Part shown: piece after piece, positions 26,475-41,358 of the stretch
Layout: every line of letters starts with the position of its first letter
Numbering within the stretch: the stretch's first letter is position 1
Assembly: GCA_028023455.1 (NCBI GenBank)
Contig: JAQFVV010006830.1
Location: forward strand, 124,001-188,000
Reading direction: 5' to 3'
Source of the DNA: Epiperipatus broadwayi
Lineage: Eukaryota; Onychophora; Udeonychophora; Euonychophora; Peripatidae
DNA: 64,000 bases
Position numbers and translations under genes: made by a program
Notes under the pieces: generated by a model
The model's database searches: none
What the model was told of the DNA's origin: nothing
Seen by the model: only the letters and a program-made list of their open reading frames with translations

Positions 26475-26900
26475 TAAATTTTCAAATCATTTCATCATTA
26501 GCAATATATTCTGAGTGTAAATATTTTTTATTTAAAAGAAGAGGAATACTTTTTTACTTAAACTTATTTGTAGCAATTATCCGGGCTTTGCATTTTTAGG
26601 CATGAACTCAAAATATATTACATTTATACTCTTATCATTATGCTAAACTGAATAGATCAACACTATTTTGTCATGATAATTAATAAAACTTATATGTAAA
26701 TGTTTACATTTTCAAATCATTTTATTCCTAGAAACACATTCTGATTGTAAATATTTATTACTTAAACTTAAGAGGAATATTTTTTTAAAAACTTATTGTG
26801 GCAATTGTCTACCATTATGCAAAGCTGAACACATTGATCCCCTTTCATCACTATAATTAATAAAATTTACATGTAAATAAACATTTTAGATTTCCCAATC
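26475..26900. repeat. Diverged tandem duplication, period about 233 bp
   Basis: Unit one (about 26475-26707) and unit two (about 26708-26900) share 'ttttcaaatcatttcatc' against 'ttttcaaatcattttatt', the segment around 'aagaggaata', and 'ataattaataaaa'. The copies have clearly diverged, so the duplication is old. No coding capacity is apparent. Confidence 0.65.
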
Positions 26901-27205
26901 CTTTTTATTTAAATATCATAATTTATATAAAGAATAATATATTATTATTAATAATTTACTTAAAAATAAAAATTATTTTAAAAAGATTACTTCATAATTA
27001 CAGTTATTCTGCATTTTACAAGTTCTAAATTTGTTTGTTGTTCATATGGGAGTATTGGTAGATTGTTTGCTCCAGAAATGTTAAGTCTGGGTTCAATGCT
27101 CTGTTGTGCCAATATTTGATTTAATAATGTTATCTTTGTCCTTTTGTTACTATTTTCCTGGATTATCTTTTTACAAGTTTTAGTGAATAGATTTTTCTAT
27201 TTTTA

Positions 27206-27481
<276 letters not shown>

Positions 27482-29077
27482 TTAAATGCAGTATTAGCAT
27501 TTTACTTCTTTTCTAACTAAAACCTCATAATTGATTTATAATCCACATTGGAATGCAAATCTAAGCAAAACAAAATATTTAATTCTTAACAAGTATCATG
27601 ATATAACCTATGAATAAACAAAATAAAATGAAAGAGTTTTTAATGTTTTTAAAATTGTATTAAATAAATAATCTAAGTAAGAAAATTTTTAATTTTTCCT
27701 GGTTAAATACCTAATTGTTAAACTACATAACAAAATGTATAATATAAATAATATGACTTAATTATTAATAACTGTTAAAAAATAAAATTATATAGGAGGT
27801 AAATATATTTATTTTATTGAATAAAAATAAGGAAAATTATTTTTTAAATACAAAACATAAACAAGATTTTTAAGACAAAGAAGGTTTTTAACAAGAAGGT
27901 GCGAACAAAATGAAAAATAATGAAAAGATATATAAAATGAAGAATGTTTTAACAAGAAAATGTGAATGAGATGTAAGAGTTTTATCAGTCATGTTATTTA
28001 AAATTAACCTACATTGTCTGATTCTAATAAATAAACATTGTAAATATGAAAATTTAAAATATCGGATTATATATAATAAATTATAGTTATTAATATTGGA
28101 CAACAGTACATAAAAAATAAGTAATAGTATAAATATTTTATCACTGAAGGAATATAATTTTCATATTAAAAAATGGAATAAGTTTATGAATGACAGATTT
28201 TCAAAGGATTTCAAAGGAACAAGGATTAAATTTTAGTAAATTAGTGACCAGCAAATAAACAGGATGGAGCTAAACAGTGAATCATTCTAAATAATCATAT
28301 TCTAAATCTATATACCATTTGATGTATTGGTATATAATTGATATCTTATTTAATTACTTATATAATATCAGAGCTGACCTGAGAAGGGGAAGGGAGAAAT
28401 GCAATGGAGGGGAGCAGTGCAAAATAATCTCACTTGCAGATATTTTGTACTTGTACTAGCATTTTTGCAGGGGTGTCCAAAAAATAATATAAAAAGTTTT
28501 GAAAAAAAAAAACAATTTCAAATTTACTAAATAAATATTTAACTATTTAGAGAGATTTGAGCTTAGGATGAGCACATACTTTACATATTTTGTTTGTTTG
28601 AGATGGAATAGAATACAAATATAGACTGAAAAATCCTAAGCTTAAACCCTCTAGTTACTTATATAGAAAACATTCAGTACACTGAAAGAATAGGTTAATC
28701 AAATCAATATTTTTCATTTAAGGTACTATTTAATTATTGTTTTAAATTTTTTTTAAACATTAATGTTTTATTTTAGCATGTGTTTTATTCTTCATGTTTA
28801 TTTTATAAAAATAAACGAATAAAACAGTTATTGTATTTACCACCAAATACGTTAAATGACTAAATTATAATTTCAAGTTATTCTTGTTAAAGCGCTGAAA
28901 AAAATGTCTTTTAATTTAGAAATATAATTTCATATAATGTAGAAGGTGCTAAAATTTATCTTACACAGAGACACTTCTTAATCATGTCGTGGGACTGTGC
29001 ATGCAATATGTAAGGGAATTATGGATTAGAAAATAAAAGTAATGAAATTGACAAATACAATTTGTAAAAATAATTCA
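27482..29077. other. AT-rich stretch without recognisable gene
   Basis: A less AT-rich block at 28380-28480 contains 'caggggtgtccaaa' at 28469, which resembles a hAT terminus, but no partner end was found nearby. Nothing else could be identified. Confidence 0.45.
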
Positions 29078-29240
29078 TACTTTCAAGCTCCCTATAGTCA
29101 TCCATTCTATGCAATACAACCAATAGACATAACCACATGCATGTGAAAAAAAAAGATCTCCCATATACATATTTCATGCTGAACAATTCTGTCAACTCTC
29201 CAACTCTTTATCCATCCATATCATTGAAAATCCTTGATGA
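29078..29240 (-). mobile_element. R3 repeat fragment with half a hammerhead
   Basis: On the minus strand the fragment shows the R3 segment 'tcagcatgaaatatgtata', a GAAA core (29175-29172), and the R3 3' part ending in 'gggagcttgaaagt'. The CUGAUGA strand has been lost through a deletion joining stem II directly to upstream R3 sequence ('gagttgacagaattg'). Confidence 0.68.
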
Positions 29241-29328
29241 TGCTGAAATATATTATAGTCATACTCATGTTTTTTATTTCAATTTTTTTAATTTTGTCTC
29301 TTGTAGTAAACATAAATGAACAATTCCT

Positions 29329-29428
29329 GTCAAGCGTTAGTGGCCGAGAAGTGAGCACAGCCGCCTTACAAGCAGTTGTCCCGGGTTTGCGGGTTCGCGT
29401 ACAGGCTGATACCATGACACATAAAAAA
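29329..29428 (+). mobile_element. tRNA-derived SINE, copy 2
   Basis: It shares the core 'ccttacaagcagttgtcccg' and the B-box region 'gcgggttcgcg' with the SINE at 5.41 kb. The A box is more damaged (about 29340-29353). An A-rich tail 'cacataaaaaaat' follows. The open frames on both strands here are by-products. Confidence 0.72.
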
Positions 29429-32400
29429 ATGAACAATTCTCATCAATGCTAGTGGGGAGTACAAACGCACAGATAAATCTAGTAACTCTCTTTTCTTTTT
29501 CACTTCAGAGGTTAATTTATTAGCAGGAAAAGAAAAGGGGTGTCTGTTTTATATAATATGTAAATTATAAAACCTTCATAATTCTGTACAATTTTTTAAT
29601 TATTTTATTAACATTATAAAAAAATCATAGAAGAATTGACATTTAGTAAAAAAAAAAAAAAAATACAAAACATTGCTCCTGGAAGTCACATTATATAACA
29701 TTTTTATCTTTATCTCTCCTCTTTATAAGGTATATATTTATGTGCTAATTAACGATTAACTGCAATTTTACTGCCTCTGAAGTGATTGCTGTGGCGGCAC
29801 TAAAGATTTATGAGTTATAGCGACAATGCTTTGTTATTGAATATCCACTTAAAAAATAGTCGCATAGTAAATTTCTCAATAGACTATGAATGTTTAGTTC
29901 GCTATTAGCAAATTCAGCATTTTAATAATACTATTCTCTAATTTTTTATTCTTTAATTAGAGACTTGATCCCAGAATCTTCAGACCTGTATCCACCACTA
30001 GCTCAAACTACACAGAACTATTTACATATTTTTAGAATAGATATATCTATATTTTATAATATTGAAACTTGAGGTCAGACGGGAAAAAAAAATTAGTTGA
30101 ATAAATTTACAACAAATATAAGTATTCATTTTTTCCCCCATCTAATTATATATATGCTGTGGTAAATTTTGAAAATATTTTTTATCAGCTTCTAAATTAG
30201 TCTTTTAAAATTAATTAGCTTAGATAACTAATAATAATTTAAAGCATTTAGACTTTCAATCGTTTTAATTAATTGTTACTAGCTTATAAATGTCGAGTTA
30301 TAAAACAATCAACAATCGGAAGATTTTCAAAGAAGTTTACAAAAAAAAAAAAAATGCCACATTTATAAAAAATGAAAAAGATTTAGAATAATGTGTGAAA
30401 AAAATTAATGTCAAAATGAATTCGATATATGGGTCTTTGTGTTTCGTTAACTAAAACAACAACCTATAGAAATTTAAGTTCTAAATCACTTCAAAGAAGG
30501 TTTTCGAGTAAACAGTTTTAAAATTGCCTTTTTTTTTTTTTTTTTTTAAAAAGATTATTTTATTAACAATTTTTAAAATTAGACATTTTTTTATGTTATT
30601 CCATAAAATCAACACATGTTTTTTTTTCTTTTTTTTAGTAAAATATCAATCAAAGGTAGTGAATTCTTCTAAAATCATTTTAACAAAAGAAAAAAAAAGT
30701 TTTTAAAGGTCCAGAATGAAATTATTAGGTCTCAAAATAAGTGATTTCATATAAATCGTTTTAGATTTGTGGATGTTATTTTTATAAACGCATTCCTTTT
30801 GTCAATGTCTTGGGAATTAAATCCAGATGAAATTTAGACATTTTATATATTTATTTATATCTTGATATTTATCTCTTATTGGCTGGATGGAGAATATATA
30901 TGAATCTTAACAGCTGATTGTAATACTACTACAATTACTATTACTACTACTACTACTAATAATAATAACAATAACAAATATTTTGATTCATTTTTAATTT
31001 ACCTTTAATAATACGTAATGACTTGTGATCCTGAATTTTTAAATTCTGTTTACTCAATATGGAAATGGGATTAAAACTAAATTCTAGCAAAACTAATGGT
31101 TAATAGATTTACATTTTTTAATATTATCTATTATAATTAATAATGTAGTTAGAAAAGCTGAGAATAATCCCTATGGTTTACCAGATGCTATCTGTTTTTT
31201 AATCCCACATCTCTCAAATCCCATTTCTATTTATAAACAAATTTAAAAATATATTAAACTTGTAGAATAAATTCAAGCTTTTCTCTGCAATATCTTTTTT
31301 GCTACTTGGAGTCTAATCTAACTCACTAGGCCACAGTGATTTAATGAACTTTGACTAAAATCAGAGACCCATTATTAAAACACTATATTAATAGAATGTA
31401 AAAAAATTCTAAATATCACTTGAAATTGGCAAGCACCAATTTTTAGAGTATTTTTCTCATTGATTTTTATTGTATAACTTATATAATCAAAAATCAATAT
31501 TTTACTGCATATTGTAATGAAAGTGTCATGCAACCTACCAGACTAAATAAAAATTCATTTTAAAAATAAAATTAAAAAATTATGTGTATTTAGATAATTT
31601 AGTATCTACTTTATTAACATAGATAACATATATAGAAGATATAGCATGGGAAATACTATATTTTGTTCATTTCTTAACATTTAAATATATATGCATTTTC
31701 CTTAAAAGGTAAAACTTTTAAATATTAAACATTGTACATTTTAATTTATTATTGCATATAAAATTATCCAAGCTTTTCATTACACAAAGCAAATTATTAG
31801 GATTCCATTTCCTGTCATCTATAATTAATTATTAATGTTTTGGATATATTTATAATTAAAATGGCAATAAATTTAAAAAGAAAAATCATTGTAATTTCAA
31901 ATTTATTACAAAATGTAATTTAATTTTTTTTTGTTCCGTTTAGAAACTTCAAATAGATATAATTATAGAATTAAAATAATATCTCCAAGTATTGTTCGTG
32001 TATTTTATCAGAATTTATAAATTTTTAATAAATACTTTTAAGTCAGTTATACTATCGTTCTTACTGTATCACCCCCAAAATTGCTTGTTTTTCTATATGT
32101 ACAACTTAATCCTGATTCTAAAATTAAATGATTGGGAGAAATAAAATAAAAAAATGTTAAAAAAAAATACATTGTGTGTAAAAATTAAAAAAAAAAAAAG
32201 AAAATGAAAGAATTCATATGTTGGCTACTTTTACTGATATAAATGCAATTTGTCCCTTTACTTTAAACACTTTTTAGAATATATATGTATGTACAAACAA
32301 TTGTACATTTCTACTGTCATGCTGTCTTCTTCAGAGTCGTTACTATTTTAATTTTTTTAAACTTTTACTGATCTTGTTTAAAGATTAAAGAATTTCCCAC

Positions 32401-35177
32401 AAAACTTACCTAAATAATAATAAATAGCAATGTGGAATTTCAACTGTATGTCAAAATATAAAAAAATCCTTAAATAATAATTAGGATGGAAAAATAATAT
32501 CAATATTTTTGATATATTATTACAGAAAAGAAATGCTTAGAATAAAATTTGGAGGATAGGATTGTTATTCATTCCAGGAGTTATTAATGCATGACAATAA
32601 TAAAAATATCTACTTACTCTGATTTTGTTCATATTAAAACAAAAATTATGTAAATAAAAATATTTTATTACAAATTTGAAATATATAATGGATAATTTAT
32701 ACAGAGTGTCTATCAAATAATTATTCAAAATTAAATTGAATAATTGAAATAATACCAAGTAATATTATAATATATGCACAATTTACAAATAGAGAAATGA
32801 ATATCTTATACATCAAAATATGACTTTTATATTTTACACTTAATTAATTATAACTGTATGTTTAGTCATTGGGGAGATCATGTAATAGTTTGAGCTTCAG
32901 TTTGGAAACTTTAAATTTTTAAATTTGAGAGTCTATTATTGTGATAAACTGTACTGAGCACAAAAAAATCAAATAATTAATTATTCATGGGTTAAGTGAC
33001 ATTCAAGCAAAAGTGTCAGGTTGAATTTCAAATAAGGAACAAATTTGCTCCTGAAATTGTCACTTTAAGCAATCCAATAGTTAATTATTTGAGAGATTGT
33101 GTGATGTTCAGTCACTAAGAGTGACAGAAATTTAATCTAGAAACTATACATTTATAAATTGTCCTGTATCAGTGTGCTAAGCCACACAAGACAACAATGT
33201 ATTTAATTGATTTAAATTATTGTATCAATAATTTGAGCAACAACATTTTACTATTGAAAAAATAATAATTTTCTTTAAAATGTATTCACATTTTAAATAT
33301 TAAAAAATCTATATGGTTTAATACTATGGCAGAATAGTAAAATCATAACTAAAAGTTTACAAATTGATTTTCAGCTGGACAAAAAAAACATCAAACATCA
33401 AGTAATTTCCTGAGAAACTTGCTATACCATTACAATTATAATTATATACAGAATTTATTATATTCTGATAGTAAAATTCTACAATAATAAGAAAAACAAT
33501 GTTTATCAAAAACTATATTAAACTGCTTAAAAGTATTTAAAGTTGTCTTAATTTTCAGTTATGATTATTTTAATTAAACATATTACTGACTTAATGCATA
33601 CTATAATAAATATTGTATAAACACAATTTGCAGATGTGGATCAAACAATTATATATAAAATTTTGATTATACAAATCAAATCTATTTTGATTTAACAAAT
33701 TTATTCAAAATTTGAGACAAAATAAACATTCAATTTTTGTATTGAAACTTACTCTGCATACAGGGGCAGTCTTTAAAAGTTAAAGGTTCCTAAATTAATT
33801 TTCTGCTCTAATATTATTAAATTATTATCATAAAATCAAAAACAAATTATTTAAGAAAATAAGAGTGATATAGAATTAAAAGTTTCAAAGAATTTACAAA
33901 GATCCTTATAATATTTTTATATATGGAGAAATAGTTCTTTTAGAGAATTAATTTTATGTTAACAGTATAAAATTGTGATAATATTTATAAAGACTAATTT
34001 GTTCATAACAAATACATATAATCAAACTAATTTATAAAAAAAGGGAAAGCTTGTTAATTATCACCAAATGCTTTATGTCAGATAGAGGGAAAGTAAATAC
34101 TTAGATAATTGGAAAGCAGCCAATCCAATGAATACATATTAAATATGATATATTTATTTTAATAATAAAAGAAAATAAATAACATCATTCTAAGTAGTTG
34201 TAGTTTGAAAAGTATTAAATAGAAGTATTGGCATTTTTGATTCATGGCATTACAATTTTCTGATGCTTTTTGATATAAGTTTCTATTTTAATAAGATATT
34301 AATTTAAAAAAAAAAAAATTTGTATTTCTTTTAACAATAAATCAGCATTTAAAAATCGTTATTTTTTTTTTTAAATAAGACTTTTTAATGCAAATCTATC
34401 TGATTAAAAAAAAATCTTATTATTTGCTTAATAGATTTAATTTAAATAAAGAATCTATTAAATTTATTAAAAATAGTTTTGAGAATTAATATAAATACTT
34501 ATTAAAAACAGTGAAAGAGACACTTATTATATTTACAAATGCATTTTCAGTGGAGAGGATACTGCAAAAGAATTTAATGAATAAGTATTTTTTGAAATTT
34601 ACTTACATTTAAAAACATTACTGAAGTATTTACATGCCCTAAAGATAAAATTTCTTTGGAGTGCCATGGTGTATTTGAAATTCCATGTGCAACCTGTTTG
34701 CTTCCATACATTCAACAGATCAATTATATCATTTTTTTTTTTTTGAAATTAACAGATCAATTATAGAATAAATGTAAGAAAGGAAAAACACATGTTAGCT
34801 GTAAAAGAAAAATCCAATTCATCAACCATTTATTCACAAATAAAATTAGTTAACCATGACATCAATTTTAATAAAAATCATTCTGGCAAAAATTGAGCAA
34901 TATGACCAGAAATTGCTAAGGATATCTAAAGAAGATTTTTAAAAGCCCAAAAGCATATTTGGAAAAAGCTATTGGAGGATAAAAAAAATTTTAAAACTTC
35001 TCAACCAATAGAATTTGAGTATGAGAAGAAAATAAAGAAGAAAAAAGATTTAAAATCTCACTGCATACATTCTTATGATTTGAAAAAAAACAAGCTCTGA
35101 GGAAAGTACTTGTTATTATAGTAAAATATTACATATTTAGCTATTACAGTTTTACTATACAGAAGATCCTGGAAATA
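29429..35177. other. Long AT-rich stretch without recognisable gene
   Basis: About 5.7 kb with no protein homology. At about 31070 the plus strand could read MGLKLNSSKT, like the block after the catalytic site in many LINE reverse transcriptases, but no second landmark supports it. ACT/AAT trinucleotide runs occur at about 30925-30970 and poly-T runs near 30530 and 30620. Confidence 0.45.
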
Positions 35178-35350
35178 ATATATATATATATTGAAGCAGA
35201 TGATCTGATGCTCAGATCCTGCTTCACAGCCCACATCCAATCTCCTACCACCTAACTGTATTCAAACTCACCTTTATGTATGTATATACATAGCTAATAA
35301 TATATATATATATATATATTATTAGCTATGTATATACATATATATATCTT
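35178..35350. repeat. TA-rich palindrome
   Basis: 35278-35345 is an almost perfect inverted repeat. The arm 'atgtatatacatagctaata' pairs with its reverse complement around a central TA run, giving a predicted hairpin of about 30 bp. A short TA tract also lies at 35178-35192. Confidence 0.85.
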
Positions 35351-35569
35351 TTGATTAATATTATAACAAATAATGTAAACACATATGTATTTTAATTTAA
35401 AAATATTTTATTTAATAATAATATTCTCATGTGTATGCGGGCATAAATAATAAATATCTATATATTTCAGTGTAGGAGATTGTGAATATATTAATAAAGT
35501 TATATTATATATAAGGTATTATAAATGAAACTTATTATTTTTTTCATATATAATTTTGTAGCCAGAAGT

Positions 35570-38137
35570 GATGCAATCTTGTTAAGAAGTCTCTCGAAAA
35601 ACAATTACCCGGAAGATCCCTTAGATTAAAGTAAAAGATTACGAATTTGTAATAATAAAATAAACCCATTAGTGAAAATTGTCCATGCTAGCTTGTTTTA
35701 AAATCATAAGATATATTTTAAAACAATTATTCGAGAAACTGATAACAAACTTGCATTGTTTCAAACATCTTACTAGATAAGAATATCCAGTCAAACTATT
35801 CCAGAGAAACCTTAAGTGCTTAAACCGCCTCAGGTCCAGCAGTAGTATCTAAGCTACAGCTTCAAAATAAAAGTATATATACTGCTGGATTTGAATCCAC
35901 TAGGGAGGAGACCATTAAATAACTATGTTGTTATACATATTCCATGCCAGTTTTAATTCTCACTCAATGTGTCGTGAGTAGGAAATTTTGCCTTGTCCCT
36001 CCATTCTAATATGCTGTTCCCATGATCGAAGCTCTGCATCCCATACTACTGAACTTTATGTATATTTTTCCAGTGAAAGTGAAATGCTCTCTCTCAAATA
36101 ATAATGCTACCCTAGATCTAGTGAAACAATACTGATGGACTGACTCCTAGTGAAATCGCTCTTCCAAATAATCAAGGTAAAAAAACTTTGACCGCTTATA
36201 ATTCCTAAATCCTGCCTTCTCTGTAATATTTATATTTTAAATCATCTATATTACATGTCTTCAAATATGTATTCTATAACTCTATAAAACTAATCTATAT
36301 TAAGCCTCCTATATAATGTTTTTCTTTTCTTTTATTTCCAAGCGGCAAACAATTTTCATTTACATTTATGTATGTATATTTTAAAATAAATGGCAATAGT
36401 ATTCTAAAATCGCAAGCATATAATTCATTTCCGTTTCCCCACCTATCATTTACTGGGTAAATAATTTATAATTTGATCAAAACAAGTCTTATTTGACTTG
36501 CCCAGGTGCTCGCGATTTTAGATAAATAAACTAATCATATTTTTCATGTTAACTGTAGAAAAACAGATTTGATGTCTGTTTTTCACATTCTTCTTCCTAA
36601 ATAATGCGCTATCTTTTATTCTTAAATTATATTATATATGTAAAACCCATCTTAGCTATTACCACCACCCACTTATTTTGTAATAATTTATATATTTTCA
36701 CAAGGGCATTGATTAACCAAAATTGAGATTTATTAAATGTGTAAGAAGTAATGAATAATATTAAGTAACATAATGTAAGGGGGAGGGGGATCTTAACATC
36801 TTAGTTTTATATTTAAGTATAATTATTACCCATGTTTGTTTAGTGAAGCCATGTCATTACGCTGAATATTTCATAATTTATGGGCAATAAATACGTTTCG
36901 ATAATCTTTACTTTTTAGAATTATATTATATCATTAAGCGTTACGTGCATAAAGGCCACTTCGTTTTTATATATGTTTGTGCATCTTTCTCACAGGGAGG
37001 TCATCGCACAGTCGAGCCCCATCATCATTCTCTATGTCCTTAAACCAGGCTGTAAAACCATCCTGGGGACATCCTTGGACTTATGTGCATGCTTTATATG
37101 GGGATCGCTCTGGAAAATCCAGCCTGATAATGACATAGCCGACCGTCATTCATCTCAATCCTGACCCTGCCTACATTGCAGAGGAAATCGGTCTACTTCG
37201 TTATAAAAAAAATTATGAAGCACACTCCAGGATCCATAATTGGACCAACCCAATCATCCGCCATGCACACACCACCTTTCAGTGTCTTACTAGTTGCCCA
37301 GAAATAGTCATAAGCCGTAATGAGATGATTTTTTTAAACAGACATATTTCCATTAGTTTAATATATGTATTAATGCGATAGATTTAGTATCATTTATATA
37401 ATTATTCATTACCCATCCCACGCATTAATTATCTATAACTCAAATTAATCATAATATTGAATGTAACCAAATGTAATATCTGCTTATGAAATTATTATTG
37501 TTTAAATTAAGTAAATGCTCCTTTCGTCTCTGGGGGTGTAATAGTATTCCAACAAGGTATTCTAATAGTGCTAATTCATTTAATCACACATATATATATA
37601 TATATATTATTGGCATAGCCGCAATTATAATGTTATCATTAAATATGAATCAAACACATATATATATAATACTCACGAGGCTAACGTCGGCTAAATAACC
37701 CAACATAATTTTGTTATTAATAAATCTTAAATATATATATCAAACTCAAACCATTGCTTTCTTTTAGTTAAGATAATATATTGTTATTACTTATGCTAAA
37801 TATGACTGGACGATCTCCGCTCAATACATAATTACTATGCTAGGTCACAAGCCTTCATTGCTCACAAAATATAGCTAGTTATTAAGTTAATCTATCATAT
37901 AACTTTAGCCAAGAGTCTTTTTGTGTCTCCGATGATCAATGCTGGTGGGTGAGAAGTAAATTAATCGATGTCATCGGGATTGTTGCTCATAATGTTATAG
38001 ATCTGGCAAATAGGCAAATAGGGCAGAATTCATGAGTGTTCCTGATCTGTGTATCTTGCGCACAATTGGATTTGAGGTAGTTTTGCCTAGATGCTAGATC
38101 TTGTTACGTGAACATACAAATCCGACCGGCACAATAT
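35570..38137. other. Less AT-rich unidentified insert
   Basis: This 2.5-kb block has visibly more G and C than its flanks and ends in a TA tract at 38138-38155. The most coding-like part is 36950-37330. There the plus strand holds a 63-codon frame (about 36973-37164), then in another frame EEIGLLRYKKNYEAHSR and HAHTTFQCLTSC. This suggests a frameshifted protein remnant, possibly of a transposon, but I recognise no motif. I found no inverted or direct terminal repeats. Confidence 0.4.
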
Positions 38138-41100
38138 ATATATATATATATATTACAACATGTTGCAAGATCATGATACATGTTTTGACAGTGACCAAAT
38201 CACACTAGCATATAATAATGTCATTTTTTTTGCTAAAGTTTTAAGGCATAAATTACCCAAGTATAATATATTAATGACACATTATAAATTTGCTTTATTA
38301 AGTAATATCATTAATTTATATGTAGATGTATATTATTGTGATTATAATAATTAGAAAATAATAATGAATTTTTATTGCAGTTATATAAATCTCAATAATA
38401 ATATTATACACGAAAAGCCTTTTTCATGTTTATTTGTATATAGGTGTTATGAATATCGATTGCATTTAAAAGCACTTGATAAAATCAGTTGAAGCCTGAA
38501 AGATATCTTATGGAGAAAGTGTTTGATTTTGATGCCAGGTGGCAACATATAGATTAAAGTAAAATAAAGGAAATGGTGTATTCAAATTTTAATATCACTT
38601 CAATTTATATCTTATTTATAAATTATATATATATATATATATGAGTTTGAGCAAAAAATAAAGAGAAATTTGTGATTATATTTGCTTAATAGAATGCTTG
38701 TATTGTTTTTTAGTAAGAAATTATGCCGCATTTATATAATAGTTATATTAATCCATCCATCATAAAGAAAGATATGAGCCTTTTGAAGATATTTTTATTT
38801 AATAACATACCCAGAGAATAAATAATATTTACATCAAAGATTGAAGAGGTCATAAAATATTCAATAATATTTTCATGTTCTATAAACTGGGGTTTAGCTA
38901 TGTTGACTATATGGACTGTAGCTTTATTATCTTTAAATTTGACAAATATCTGGATATAGAAATGGACCCTGATTCAAAATATATAATTCATTCCAAGTAA
39001 ATGATTGAATGAAAAAATATAATAATATGGCTCTTTCAAATAATGATTGCTCTGCTATCTCAATTTACTGTTTGGAAAATGTTGATGAATTGATAATAAT
39101 ACCCTTTTTCTGTGATTAGAAAAAATGTAATCAGTGGTGGATCTCATCAAATGATATATTTCCAGTTAATAATAGTATGGATTTTACACTGATCCAAAGT
39201 ATGAAGTAATATCATCTTCATAGTCATATCTTTTACACACATTATAAACTTTTATCAATGTATTAGATTATTATTAGATCATTAAAAAACACAAGTTTTT
39301 TTATGTATTTAGGTTAGTATCATTGTAGTGTTTTGTAAAATGGCAGACATGTTTGTGCACTCCAGAAAAAAAGTAGAATTTATTCGTAAGGCTGTTTTTA
39401 GATCACGATCTGATAGCTGAGGAATTTAATTAGTGCATTGATGTAATGGTGATTGACAATTCCTAAAAATATTTACTAATTACAAATGTTTTTAGATAAG
39501 AGACATTATCTTATTGGTCAGTGCATTGATTGATCGTTGCAGTTGTCAGAGAGCGATAAGAAGACTGGGTAACATCTAGCAGTGTAACATAGAGAGCAGT
39601 CAAGCAGTATTGAGTAAGCAGTATTTAAGTAGAGATAATCATAAATATTGAATTAACTAGAAAAAAGGCAGAAACTGTTTTAGATATCTAAACATACTTT
39701 TTTAACCTTTGTTTATTTGCATATAAGTGCTTTACATTATAAAACATGAGGATTTTACTGACTTATTTTCAATCTTCCAGGCGTTTTGTAATTCAGTAAA
39801 TTAATGTTATATGCCTCTTGCATGCATGGTAAGCATATTACTGCTAGTACTTTCTTCTTGCCGACTCTTAGTGAACATACCTCTTATTATTATTTACTGA
39901 AAAACTATAAATAAAATAACGAAACATTTTGACAAATAAAAAAAAAACTTAAATAGTTCTTTTTTTTATGGTTTGACTCAAATAAAACATTTTTAGTTTT
40001 CAAATAAAAAATTTAAATATCTTTACAATAATTTTGTTTTTAAATTATTTTATAGTCATAACAATCAAATAATTAATTAAATTGTTTGCCAATTAACAAA
40101 ATTGGGTACTGAAAGAATAGATTCATGAACAATGGAACTTGAATTCCAGCATTTACTTCTCTACCACTGCATTAAACTAACAGTGCAGTTTTTATAAATA
40201 ATATTGTACCTACATACATATAATTTGTTACATTTAAATTTTATTAAAATATATTTATGATTTTAAACATATGCCCAAATAATCAACATACCTATGATAA
40301 GGTTCAAATATGGTCTGATACATTCCAAATAAATAGGATTTAAAATTTATTTTCCGATAGAAAGTTTATAGACGACCCACCTAATCATTCATAATTAGTT
40401 AGGAAATGACACCTACCTATTATTTTCTAGATAGTAAAGATCCAGAGTTATTCTGAAATGATCAAATAAAAGCTTTGATTATAAAAATAAATAAATAATT
40501 GTAAGATGTTGCATTACTCACTATAGGTAACATTCTTCATGGGGGGACAATGGCCTATGGTTACCTTTCTCTTAAAATTTGTATTGATTTCGAAAATAAA
40601 TCCATTTAATTTAAAATAATAAGAAAATAAATAAAATAAAATTGTACAATAAATATTTATGGTATTTGTTAAATATTTTTAAATTACTGCTCGTAATTAA
40701 AAATAAATTTATTTATATTCTAGAAAGTAATTAGCTAATTTAAAAAAAAAAAAAAAATTCATTAACAGAGATTTTTATAATTAGTAAATAACTTTCATAA
40801 TAAGTATACTTTTATATTTATATTATAAGTTTAATAAGTAATTAAAAAGAAAGTAATTAAAAATTAGATTATTTTATTTTATATACATTCCTCCCTCCTT
40901 CAACATACCATAACTTTACAATGTTATTAGTTGTTTCAAGCTGAATAAATTATCCGCTTTTTTTAAAGTATCATCTGGTAAGTTTTCTACTTAAAGGCAA
41001 AAGAAAACTTTCATTAAATAATATCACATGATAATCGCAATTATTGTTACCAAGGATCTCGATCGATTATAAACTCGATGCAGTATGATTGTGTAAAATC

Positions 41101-41251
41101 TGCGGTTAAAGTTTATTATTAAGATCCTTAATATATTAACTGAACATAATAATAAATTAAATCCCATATAGCTAGAAGAAAATATTCTCATTGGCAAATA
41201 GGGAATACTTAATTGATGAATTGAATGAGAAGTTTTTTTCAATAATCAATA
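38138..41251. other. AT-rich stretch without recognisable gene
   Basis: TA tracts lie at 38138-38155 and 38625-38643. The block at 39330-39620 is slightly less AT-rich. No family could be identified. Confidence 0.45.
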
Positions 41252-41358
41252 ATGAGATAGTGTGAAGAATGGTGGGTCGTGTGAAAGTCTGTGCTCATAA
41301 ACCCTATATATTACATATATAGACACAGATATATAATAAGCCTGTGTGTTTCAGTTAA
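41252..41358 (+). mobile_element. R3 repeat 3'-end fragment
   Basis: It matches the 3' part of the R3 units at 22.0 and 22.4 kb: 'gagatagtgtg', 'gaatggtgggtc', 'gtgtgaaagtctgtgctcat', then 'tattacatatatagacaca' and 'gcctgtgt-tttcag'. No hammerhead is included. Confidence 0.75.

Noticed and set aside
28469-28485. Second hAT element beginning at 'caggggtgtccaaa'
   Set aside because: No inverted partner end or 8-bp duplication could be found within several kilobases.
31040-31130. LINE RT fragment suggested by MGLKLNSSKT on the plus strand
   Set aside because: A single ten-residue match; no catalytic block before it or ETW-type block after it could be read.
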